Shown here piece after piece: positions 8,792 to 15,918 of a stretch of 64,000 nt of DNA (positions are counted from its first letter, which is position 1; each line of letters begins with the position of its first letter). A model generated the notes under the pieces. The model saw nothing but the letters and a program-made list of their open reading frames with translations. It was not told the DNA's origin and made no database searches. The stretch comes from Acidobacteriaceae bacterium (GTDB lineage Bacteria > Acidobacteriota > Terriglobia > Bryobacterales > Bryobacteraceae), in contig JAFAYL010000013.1 in assembly GCA_019240405.1 (NCBI GenBank), positions 1 through 64,000 on the forward strand, in the 5' to 3' direction. Both the position numbers and the translations under genes were made by a program.

Positions 8792-9483
8792 ACTTGGGGA
8801 CGGCAGAGCTAGAAGAGAAAACCGCTGAAGCGCGCGAATCGATCTCTCTTGCTTTGGCCAAGAAAGGGGAGGCGTGTCTCACGTGCAGTTTTCAAGCCGA
8901 GGACATGGTGATGCTGCATCTCCTTCGAGAGTGGCTGCCGGACATACCGGTCCTCTTTCTTGAAACCGGGTATCACTTTCAGGAGACGTATCGCTACCGG
9001 GATGAGATGACGGCTCGGTACAAGCTCAACTTAGTGAATCTTTTCCCGGAACTGACCGTTCCAGAGCAGGAATCTCGATTTGGGCTGCTGTATCAAGCGG
9101 AGCCGGACGAATGTTGCAAATTGCGCAAAGTTCGTCCTTTGTTTCGCGCGCTTGAGAGATACGATGTCTGGTTCACCGGGCTTCGGCGCGTGCAGTCTCC
9201 GACGCGTGCGGGTCTAAAGGTTTTGGATCGATTTGCCTTGCCCTCAGGAAGGGAACTGCTCAAGGTAAACCCGCTTGCCGGATGGTTGGATAGAGATGTG
9301 TGGGAGTTTGCGCGGGCGCACGAGATTCCATTGTTGCCGCTCTATGCGCGAGGTTTCACGAGCATTGGCTGCGAACCGTGTACGGCGCTGCCGTCAGAGG
9401 CCGCGAACCCGCGGTCAGGGCGCTGGGCGGGGCGCAAGTTGGAATGCGGCATTCATATCGCCGGGGTGAGCGAGGTTCGGTGA
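8788..9483 (+). CDS. cysH: Adenylyl-sulfate (APS) reductase, thioredoxin-dependent, 4Fe-4S type
   Basis: Reduces APS to sulfite with thioredoxin. The 231-residue protein has the PAPS reductase fold (CSFQAEDMVMLHLL; FLETGYHFQETYRY). Cys109-Cys110 (ECC) with Cys195 and Cys198 (GCEPC) form the iron-sulfur ligand set of bacterial APS reductases, and KLECGIH (Cys220) is the catalytic C-terminal motif. The CC/CxxC pair marks it as APS rather than PAPS reductase, in line with the absence of cysC. Start GTG 8788 overlaps the cysN stop by 4 bp (GTGA), so the genes are coupled. Confidence 0.95.
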   Translation: MNLGTAELEEKTAEARESISLALAKKGEACLTCSFQAEDMVMLHLLREWLPDIPVLFLETGYHFQETYRYRDEMTARYKLNLVNLFPELTVPEQESRFGLLYQAEPDECCKLRKVRPLFRALERYDVWFTGLRRVQSPTRAGLKVLDRFALPSGRELLKVNPLAGWLDRDVWEFARAHEIPLLPLYARGFTSIGCEPCTALPSEAANPRSGRWAGRKLECGIHIAGVSEVR

Positions 9484-9484
9484 T

Positions 9485-10225
9485 ATGGAGTTGCTGCTCG
9501 GTTTCGTTGTTGCGCTAGCGATTTCGCTGACCGGCGTTGGGGCAGGGAGCATGATGACACCTTTGCTGATCTTGATGCTCGGTGTGCCACCCGCGACGGC
9601 AGTGGGCACGGCACTGGCTTTCGGCGCCATTGTGAAAGTGGCAGCGGTGCCGTTGTACGTGATTCGTGGTCACGTGAATTTGCGTGTGCTGGGCTTGCTT
9701 CTGGTGGGCGGACTACCGGGAGTGGTTGCGGGGGCGATTTTGCTCGACCGCTTAAAGCGCGGACCGTATTACGGAGTGCTGTACCTAGCGCTGGGGACGC
9801 TTATCGTTTCGACAGCGGTGTTCCATTTATATCGCGTCTTCCGGCCCAAGGAGCGGCCGTCGGGGGATAGGCGGTCTCGGCTTCTGCCGTGGTTTGCGTT
9901 TCCGATTGGAGCAGAGGTGGGATTTTCGTCGGCAGGCGCGGGGGCGTTGGGTTCGTTGTTGCTGTTGACGCTGACGCCGCTCACCGCAGTGGAAGTTATC
10001 GGAACGGATCTGTGCTTCGGATTGGGAGTCTCGCTAGTAGGCAGCCTTCTCCAGATTGGGGCAGGGAATTACGATGGGACATTGCTTTGGAAGCTCGCGA
10101 TTGGGGGGCTTTGCGGAGCCTTTACGGGTTCGCTGCTGGCGGGCCGCATCGCCCAGCGTCCGTTGCGGGTGGGATTGCTCGTGGTATTAATCGTGCTGGG
10201 CTGCCGGCTCGCGCTGCACGGGTGA
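9485..10225 (+). CDS. TauE/SafE family permease (sulfite/sulfonate or sulfate transport)
   Basis: A 246-residue integral membrane protein with about seven hydrophobic segments. The start has the TauE/SafE pattern of small residues: ALAISLTGVGAGSMMTPLLIL, then PPATAVGTALAFGAI, repeated in the second half as GAGALGSLLLLTL and AVEVIGTDLCFG. Family members move sulfite, sulfonates or sulfoacetate, and in some sulfate-assimilation clusters they are thought to import sulfate or export excess sulfite. It starts one base after the cysH stop, so it belongs to the cysDNH transcript. Direction and substrate are inference. Confidence 0.88.
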   Translation: MELLLGFVVALAISLTGVGAGSMMTPLLILMLGVPPATAVGTALAFGAIVKVAAVPLYVIRGHVNLRVLGLLLVGGLPGVVAGAILLDRLKRGPYYGVLYLALGTLIVSTAVFHLYRVFRPKERPSGDRRSRLLPWFAFPIGAEVGFSSAGAGALGSLLLLTLTPLTAVEVIGTDLCFGLGVSLVGSLLQIGAGNYDGTLLWKLAIGGLCGAFTGSLLAGRIAQRPLRVGLLVVLIVLGCRLALHG

Positions 10226-10305
10226 ATTCCCAATTCCGGACCTTTTTGGTGTATCATACCTAGTGCTATACTGACGCTTTAGCAAAAGTGCTTCCGTGAA
10301 GACAG

Positions 10306-10692
10306 GTGCGGGTATTCGAGAGCAAGCCGTTCATGCGATTCGCGAGAAAAGCGGGCATTGATGACGCAGCGCTTTGCGCGGCGGTGGGACAGATCAAGCG
10401 GGGACTCTACGCCGCGAATCTGGGCGGCGGTGTCGTAAAACACCGAATCGCCAGACGGGGTCAGGGTAAATCGGGTGGATTTCGGGTATTAATTGTTTTC
10501 GAGGCTGGTGCGAGCGCCTTCTTTGTTCATGGGTTCGCAAAAAATGAAAAAGGCGATATTCGACGTGACGAGTTACTCGCTCTAAAGAAACTTGCATCCG
10601 AATTATTGGCGTACGACGATAATGCGATCGCACGTGCCGTTAATTCTGGAGCGCTGATCGAGGTGTTCTGTGACGAAAAAACAATATCGTAA
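10306..10692 (+). CDS. RelE/HigB-like toxin of a type II toxin-antitoxin pair
   Basis: A 128-residue basic protein with the HigB-like sequence AAVGQIKRGLYAANLGGGVVKHRIARRGQGKSGGFRVLIVFEAG and FFVHGFAKNEKGDI, characteristic of the RelE/HigB superfamily annotated with DUF1044-like toxins. These toxins are ribosome-dependent mRNA endonucleases. GTG 10306 is the likely start. The downstream HTH gene overlaps by 23 bp, the toxin-first order typical of higBA. An imperfect inverted repeat with GTAT/ATAC ends lies at 10251-10271 together with a TATACT -10 at 10267, a good place for autoregulation by the antitoxin. Confidence 0.85.
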   Translation: MRVFESKPFMRFARKAGIDDAALCAAVGQIKRGLYAANLGGGVVKHRIARRGQGKSGGFRVLIVFEAGASAFFVHGFAKNEKGDIRRDELLALKKLASELLAYDDNAIARAVNSGALIEVFCDEKTIS

Positions 10693-10990
10693 TTCCGTGC
10701 TGGCTTCCGTGCACGAAACTGCTGAAGCGCTACATACTGCTGGTGTTATGGACAAGCGCACCATGCGCGAGTTCGATGGTTTGTGTCTTACGCCGGTGCG
10801 TCCTCTGAAACCAAAGGCGATCCGTGCGCTTCGGCTGCGGGAGGGCGCCAGTCAAGCCGTTTTTGCCAGATACCTAAACGTGACAACGGGTTCAGTGAGC
10901 CAATGGGAGCGGGGTGAGAAGCACCCAAACGGCGCCTCACTGAAACTACTGGCGCTAGTGGCGAAGAATGGGCTTCAGGCAGTAGCGTAA
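10670..10990 (+). CDS. HTH (XRE-type) antitoxin, HigA/NadS-like
   Basis: A 106-residue protein with a short N-terminal region, the linker FDGLCLTPVRPLKPKAIRAL and a C-terminal XRE helix-turn-helix (LREGASQAVFARYLNVTTGSVSQWERG, roughly residues 56-78). This layout is typical of antitoxins that pair with HigB-type toxins and repress their own promoter. It overlaps the toxin gene by 23 bp. The pair sits between the tauE-like gene and the convergent sulfite reductase gene, and so looks like an insertion into a sulfate assimilation locus. Confidence 0.85.
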   Translation: MTKKQYRNSVLASVHETAEALHTAGVMDKRTMREFDGLCLTPVRPLKPKAIRALRLREGASQAVFARYLNVTTGSVSQWERGEKHPNGASLKLLALVAKNGLQAVA

Positions 10991-11025
10991 GCTTTTCCGG
11001 ACGTGAAACGGCTGAAGTGTACGGC

Positions 11026-12729
11026 TTAACCTGCGACTCCGGCGGGGATGTGACCGGAGGGGTGGTCGCGCTCGACGGGCTGGAATTCGCCGCCTGCGAC
11101 CCAAGCGCGCAATTGGGCATCGGTGTGGCGGGCGAAAAATGCGCGCAGGTTTTCGGCGGGGAATTTTGCTTCAATATAGGCCCGGAGCAGACGCTCGATT
11201 GCGGCGGGCACCTCGGTTGCGACACAACGATAGCCGAGCGGTCGAGCAATGGATTGAAATGCGCCCACGCTGCCGCCGATGCAGAAGTAATATGCGTCGA
11301 CCCAGTGACCGTCGACCTTCAATTTTTTTCCTTCGATGCCGATATCCGAAATCCAGTGCTGGCCGCAACTATTGGGGCAGCCTGTGACGTGCAACTTGAG
11401 ATGCTGCTCGAATCCCGGTAAGCGCTCTTCCAACTCTTCGACGAGCCAGCGTGTGAACGTTTTCGTTTCTGTGATGCCGAGGCGGCAGAACTCCATTCCT
11501 GTGCAGGCGACTGCGCCCCGATGAAAAGCAGAGGCGCGCACGGGCAGGCCAATCAGGTCGAGTTCCTTGGCTAGCGTTTCGACGTTCCGTTCGGGCACAT
11601 TGATGACGACTAGATTCTGCATCGTCGTGGTGCGAAGCTCGCCTTCGGCAAACGCGTCGGCTAGCTGAGCTGCGGCTCGCATCTGCGTGGGGGTGATGCG
11701 GCCCCGCAGAACCGATGCTCCGACATAAAAATATCCGGGCCCCTTCTGGGCATGGATGCCGACATGATCGCGGTAAACATCAGGCGGCGGATTTTCGTGT
11801 TCGGCCGGGTCAAGTTGGAAACCGATCTGGCGCTCCAGTTCTTTCTGGAAGATCTCCTCAGTCCAGCCATGCAGTCTAAACAAATACTTCAGGCGCGCTC
11901 GCTCACGGTGTTGACGCAGAACACCGGCATCGCGGAAGATGCGCGTGACACCTGTGACGACAGCGGGCACTTGGTCCCAACGCACAAAGGCGTTCAGACG
12001 GCGCGCTAGGAATGGCTCTGCCGAAAGGCCGCCTCCAACTCGCAATGAAAAGCCAATTTCTTCGCTGCGATTGCGTTTTCGCGCGATTGCGGTCAAACCG
12101 ACATCGTTGATTTCCGGATAGCAACACCACGACTTGCATCCGGTGATGCAGATTTTGTACTTGCGGGGGAGATTATAGAAATCTGCGTTTCCGACGAGCA
12201 TGTCTGTTGAGCGCAACGCAAGGGGCGAAGCGTCACAAATCTCATCTGCATCGATGCCGGCTAGAGGACACCCTGTGATGTTGCGGGTGTCGTCGCCGCA
12301 AGCCGCCATAGTCGTCAGACCGCAACGCCAGAGCTGCTCGAAAACATCGACCAAATCGCCAGCGGCCACCCAGTGCAGTTGAATGTTGTGCCGGACCGTA
12401 ATGTCAGCCGTGCCACGCCCGTAACGGCCGGCGAGATCAGCGATCGTCCGCAGTTGGTGTGAAAACAGCAGGCCATTCGGAACCCTGATTCGAACCATAA
12501 AAAATGGAACGGAGAGTCCCTCGCCGCCTTTGCCGCCCATGACACCGGCTCCGTCACCCTGCGGATAAACACCCCACCAACGCAGGTAGGTGTTTCGCCA
12601 CTCAGGGGGAATCGCATCGTAGCCTTGACGGGCGAACTGACGGAATTCATCGAGACACTCCCAAGGATTTTTTTCAAGCTTGAGGCGCTCGGCACGTTGG
12701 GCTTTGGTTTCGTTCACAGCGGGAGACAC
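11026..12729 (-). CDS. Ferredoxin-type sulfite/nitrite reductase (siroheme and 4Fe-4S)
   Basis: Six-electron reductase of about 567 residues. Siroheme/cluster ligands are C409 and C415 (ACTGMEFC) and C451 and C455 (GCPNSC). Both ferrite-like repeats are present (FFMVRIRVPNGLLF, then GPGYFYVGASVLRGRITP). The family contains sulfite reductases and assimilatory nitrite reductases; the cys context argues for sulfite. GTG 12729 is chosen because it directly precedes SPAVNETKAQRAERLKLEK, the usual N-terminal region; the frame continues upstream without a better start. It is transcribed away from the precorrin-2 dehydrogenase gene, which helps make its siroheme, and shares the 26-bp motif with it. 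Confidence 0.93.
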   Translation of the reverse strand: MSPAVNETKAQRAERLKLEKNPWECLDEFRQFARQGYDAIPPEWRNTYLRWWGVYPQGDGAGVMGGKGGEGLSVPFFMVRIRVPNGLLFSHQLRTIADLAGRYGRGTADITVRHNIQLHWVAAGDLVDVFEQLWRCGLTTMAACGDDTRNITGCPLAGIDADEICDASPLALRSTDMLVGNADFYNLPRKYKICITGCKSWCCYPEINDVGLTAIARKRNRSEEIGFSLRVGGGLSAEPFLARRLNAFVRWDQVPAVVTGVTRIFRDAGVLRQHRERARLKYLFRLHGWTEEIFQKELERQIGFQLDPAEHENPPPDVYRDHVGIHAQKGPGYFYVGASVLRGRITPTQMRAAAQLADAFAEGELRTTTMQNLVVINVPERNVETLAKELDLIGLPVRASAFHRGAVACTGMEFCRLGITETKTFTRWLVEELEERLPGFEQHLKLHVTGCPNSCGQHWISDIGIEGKKLKVDGHWVDAYYFCIGGSVGAFQSIARPLGYRCVATEVPAAIERLLRAYIEAKFPAENLRAFFARHTDAQLRAWVAGGEFQPVERDHPSGHIPAGVAG

Positions 12730-12766
12730 AACTCTGGTAAACCTATTGACTTTAGACCAAGTATAT

Positions 12767-12792
12767 CCTATTTCTCTATCGAAACAATAGGG
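12767..12792. promoter_or_regulatory. Shared 26-bp sulfur-assimilation motif, copy 2
   Basis: Second copy of the element at 6355-6380: CCTAT (12767-12771), CTATCGA (12776-12782), TAGGG (12788-12792). Here the ends are a clean 6-bp inverted repeat, CCTATT and AATAGG, 13 nt apart. A TTGACT (12746) with TATTTC (12769) 17 nt later could be the promoter of the rightward precorrin-2 dehydrogenase gene, so the motif would cover the -10 and start site. It lies 37 bp before the sulfite reductase start on the other strand and so could govern both. Confidence 0.6.
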
Positions 12793-12811
12793 ATCATGGT
12801 AATCTTGAGTT

Positions 12812-13450
12812 GTGAGCGATGCGGTCCTTTTCCCTATGTTCTTGAAGCTCCAGGGCCGAAGCTGCCTGGTTGTAGGGGGTGGGACGACCGGCGAGCCGAA
12901 GATCGCCAGCTTGATACAGGCGGGCGGTGACGTAACGGTTATCGCGCCGGAAATAACGCAGCGGGTCAAGTCGTGGGCTGCCGAGTCGCGAATTTCCTGG
13001 AAGGCGCGTTTCTTTGCGGACGTGGACCTAGAGGGCTGTTTTTTGGTGATCGGGGCGACAAATGATGCTCAGGTTAACGAACGGGTGTTTCGTCAGGCGG
13101 AAGCACGCGGGATTTTGTGCAATGTGGTGGATGATCCTCCGCGATGCGATTTCTATTATCCGGCTGTGGTTCGGCGGGGCGCGCTGCAGATTGCGATCTC
13201 AACGGGCGGCTTCAGCCCGGCGCTTGCGCAGCGTTTGCGGCGGAAGTTAGAACGGCAATTCGGCCCGGAATACGCGGATTGGGTTGCGCAACTAGGGCGC
13301 GATCGGGATGGATTGCGAAGCAATCGCAATCTTTCTGCTGAGCGGCGCAGGCGCATGCTGCATAAGCAGGCAAGCGCATCGGAGTTTCGCAGGTTTGTCG
13401 CCAAGAGGCGGCAAGCGATGCAGAATCCGGAGGTCCCGAATGGCTGGTAA
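12812..13450 (+). CDS. Precorrin-2 dehydrogenase / sirohydrochlorin ferrochelatase (Met8p/CysG-N type)
   Basis: Makes siroheme from precorrin-2 by NAD-dependent oxidation and iron insertion. The 212-residue protein has the Rossmann start FLKLQGRSCLVVGGGTTGEPK (10-30) and the active-site motif NVVDDPPRCDF with the key Asp, followed by PAVVRRGALQIAISTGGFSPALAQRLR. The segment after GGG is normally close to xVAxRK; here it reads TTGEPK, so two conserved residues differ. Start is GTG 12812. The gene overlaps the methyltransferase gene by 11 bp and is divergent from sulfite reductase, the siroheme user. Confidence 0.92.
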   Translation: MSDAVLFPMFLKLQGRSCLVVGGGTTGEPKIASLIQAGGDVTVIAPEITQRVKSWAAESRISWKARFFADVDLEGCFLVIGATNDAQVNERVFRQAEARGILCNVVDDPPRCDFYYPAVVRRGALQIAISTGGFSPALAQRLRRKLERQFGPEYADWVAQLGRDRDGLRSNRNLSAERRRRMLHKQASASEFRRFVAKRRQAMQNPEVPNGW

Positions 13451-14231
13451 GGTGTACATTGTCGGCGCGGGGCCAGGTGATCCGGAATTATTAACGTTGA
13501 GAGCTGTCCGGCTGCTGGGGGCAGCCGACGTCGTGCTGCATGACGAATTAGTGAATCCGGAGGTGCTCGAGTTCGCGCGGGCGGATGCAATCGTTGAGAA
13601 TGTGGGGAAACGATCCGGGTGCAAGCATTATCCGCAAGCGGCAATTCACGCGAGCATGGTATTCCACGCGAGCGAGGGCAGATGTGTCGTGCGGCTGAAA
13701 GGCGGGGATCCATCGCTCTTTGGGCGCTTGGGAGAAGAACTGGCCGCGTTACGAGAGGCGCAAATCGATTTCGAAATCATTCCGGGGATTACAGCGGCGC
13801 TTGCGTGCGCGGCGGAGGCCAGAATTCCATTGACCGACCGCGCGGCTGCTCCTTCGGTCGTATTTCTTTCCGGTCATCGCTGTTCGGCGGATATGCAGCC
13901 GGACTGGGAAGCTGCTGTTGCGAGCGGGAGCACCATTGTGCTTTACATGCCGGGTCACTGCGGGGGCGCTGCCGAGCGGTTAATGGCGGCGGGCATGCGA
14001 TCTGATGTGCCTTGCGTGATCGTGGCGAATGCGAGTCTTGGGAATCAACAGGTCTTTCGGGCCACACTCGACGGGATCGTCGATCTTCGAATAAACGGCA
14101 GTCCGAAGCTCATGATCGTCGGAGAAGTGACGCGCGAGCCGGAGGTACGCGTTGAGGAAGAGATGTGGCTCGCGCCGATTACTTCAGCGCACCTTCAACA
14201 GCGCCGACCAGCGCTGGATCCTCGGGTGTGA
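13440..14231 (+). CDS. cobA: Uroporphyrinogen-III C-methyltransferase
   Basis: Converts uroporphyrinogen III to precorrin-2 with two SAM. The 263-residue protein has the classical GKVYIVGAGPGDPELLTLRA start, VLHDELV, VVRLKGGDPSLFGR and EIIPGITAALACAAEARIPLTDR motifs. ATG 13440 is preceded by GGAGG 8 nt upstream and overlaps the end of the dehydrogenase gene by 11 bp. With the preceding gene it supplies siroheme for the sulfite reductase encoded on the other strand. Its last 53 bp overlap the end of the convergent glutathione peroxidase gene. Confidence 0.95.
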   Translation: MAGKVYIVGAGPGDPELLTLRAVRLLGAADVVLHDELVNPEVLEFARADAIVENVGKRSGCKHYPQAAIHASMVFHASEGRCVVRLKGGDPSLFGRLGEELAALREAQIDFEIIPGITAALACAAEARIPLTDRAAAPSVVFLSGHRCSADMQPDWEAAVASGSTIVLYMPGHCGGAAERLMAAGMRSDVPCVIVANASLGNQQVFRATLDGIVDLRINGSPKLMIVGEVTREPEVRVEEEMWLAPITSAHLQQRRPALDPRV

Positions 14232-14727
14232 CATCCGGCTCGAATCTGGCGAGTATTTTGCCGTCACGCGAAATCAGAAATTTGGTGAAGTTCCACTTGA
14301 TCTCGCCGCCTGTGGAAGGGTTGGCAGTCTTGTCGGTCAGGTACTCGTAAAGCGGCGCAATATCGTTTCCGGCGACGGAGACTTTCGCCATCATCGGGAA
14401 TGTCACGTCGTATTTGCGCTTGCAAAATACTTTGATTTCCGAGTTTGTTCCCGGCTCCTGCTGACCGAAATTGTTGGCCGGAATGCCAACGATGACGAAG
14501 CCTTGGTCTTTATACTTCCGGTATAACGCCTCGAGTCCGGCGTACTGTGGCGTGTAGCCGCACCGACTGGCTACATTCACGAGCATCACGACTTTGCCCT
14601 TAAGTTGCGACAGCGGCACGGGTTCCATGTCGATGGACATGAGTTTGTAATCGTAAATGGAGGAAGCCGGTGATAGGCGCGCAGAACCGGCAAGAACGGC
14701 AGCGAGAACAAGTACAGACTTGAGCAT
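14179..14727 (-). CDS. Secreted glutathione peroxidase family protein
   Basis: Thiol peroxidase of 182 residues with an N-terminal signal peptide (MLKSVLVLAAVLAGSARLSPAS). The catalytic triad is visible: Cys56 in NVASRCGYT, Gln in NNFGQQEPG (near 89) and Trp145 in IKWNFTKF. Cys rather than selenocysteine is used. Bacterial homologues reduce hydroperoxides with thioredoxin-like donors; the signal peptide implies periplasmic action. Its 3' end overlaps the convergent methyltransferase gene by 53 bp. Confidence 0.93.
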   Translation of the reverse strand: MLKSVLVLAAVLAGSARLSPASSIYDYKLMSIDMEPVPLSQLKGKVVMLVNVASRCGYTPQYAGLEALYRKYKDQGFVIVGIPANNFGQQEPGTNSEIKVFCKRKYDVTFPMMAKVSVAGNDIAPLYEYLTDKTANPSTGGEIKWNFTKFLISRDGKILARFEPDVTPEDPALVGAVEGALK

Positions 14728-14839
14728 GGAACGGCCTCCTTGGGCCGGAAGACTTCTATTTTACGGCGGCGGCATCGGTGTAGCGCGAAGCTGTCACCAA
14801 AAGATCCAGGAATTAATCTAGGAAGCGGACGAAAACCAT

Positions 14840-15889
14840 ATGCAAGCCCTCACGATTATCCCCGGCAAGCCAAATTCTGCGTCGGTCCAAGATGTTCCGG
14901 AGCCTCCGCAAAAAGATGGAAGCGTTTTAGTTCGCGCGCTTGGACTCGGCATCTGCGGAACCGATTTTGAATTAATTTCCGCCGAGTACGGGTGGCCTCC
15001 CGCAGGCAAGGATTATCTAATTTTAGGACACGAGTCGTTAGGGCGGGTTGAGGAGGCGCCGAAGGACAGCGGATTCGCGAAAGGTGACCTCGTGGTGGGA
15101 ATTGTCCGTCATCCTGATCCGGTTCCCTGCGTGGCGTGCGCCGCGGGCGAATGGGATATGTGCCGCAACGGGCAGTATACGGAGCGCGGCATTAAAGAGC
15201 GGGATGGGTTCGGCTCGGAGAGGTTTCGGAATGAGCCTGAGTTTTTGGTGAAGTTAGATCCCGGCTTGGGAGAGCTTGGAGTGCTAATGGAGCCGGCGAG
15301 CATTCTCGCGAAGGCTTGGGACCATATTACGCGCATCGGCGAACGCGCCAAATGGCAGCCGCGGACAGTGCTTGTCACTGGGGCGGGTCCGATTGGATTG
15401 CTCGCAGCTTTGATGGGCCATCAGCGCGGGCTCGAAGTGCATGTGCTGGATCGCGTGCAAGAAGGGCTGAAGCCGCAACTTGTCGGCGATCTCGGCGCGA
15501 CGTATCATACGGGTCCGCTTCAAGAATTGAAATTTCGTCCAGACGTGACCATCGAATGCACGGGCGTAGCTTCGGTGATTGTTGAAGCGATTAACCATAT
15601 GGGAAATGACGGAATCTTGTGCCTGGCGGGCGTTTCTTCGCACGGGCAAAACGAAACGCTCGATATTGGAACGATTAACCGGACGATGGTGCTGGAGAAC
15701 AGCGTGATTTTCGGTTCAGTGAATGCAAACCGGAGGCACTACGAAATGGCGGAGCGGTCGTTGTGCAAGGCGGATCGGGGCTGGTTGTCACGCTTAATAA
15801 CGCGTCGGGAGCCGCTATCACGCTGGCAGGAAGCTCTGCAACGTAAGCCTGACGATATTAAAGTGGTTCTCCAGTTTGCTGCGGCCTGA
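14840..15889 (+). CDS. Zinc-dependent glucose 1-dehydrogenase
   Basis: Medium-chain dehydrogenase of 349 residues. Catalytic zinc ligands are Cys39 (GICGTDFE), His64-Glu65 (LGHESLGRV) and Glu near EPASILAKAWD. The coenzyme motif is VTGAGPIGLLAAL. The HPDPVPCVACAAGEWDMC segment and the C-terminal GSVNANRRHYEMA are hallmarks of the sugar dehydrogenase GdhI group, which oxidises glucose or galactose to lactones with NAD(P). ATG 14840 is the only good start. It stands 29 bp before a GH15 glycosidase gene, suggesting glucose release and oxidation in one unit. Confidence 0.88.
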   Translation: MQALTIIPGKPNSASVQDVPEPPQKDGSVLVRALGLGICGTDFELISAEYGWPPAGKDYLILGHESLGRVEEAPKDSGFAKGDLVVGIVRHPDPVPCVACAAGEWDMCRNGQYTERGIKERDGFGSERFRNEPEFLVKLDPGLGELGVLMEPASILAKAWDHITRIGERAKWQPRTVLVTGAGPIGLLAALMGHQRGLEVHVLDRVQEGLKPQLVGDLGATYHTGPLQELKFRPDVTIECTGVASVIVEAINHMGNDGILCLAGVSSHGQNETLDIGTINRTMVLENSVIFGSVNANRRHYEMAERSLCKADRGWLSRLITRREPLSRWQEALQRKPDDIKVVLQFAAA

Positions 15890-15918
15890 GATAAAAGAAT
15901 TCTGGAGGCGGCGTTCCG

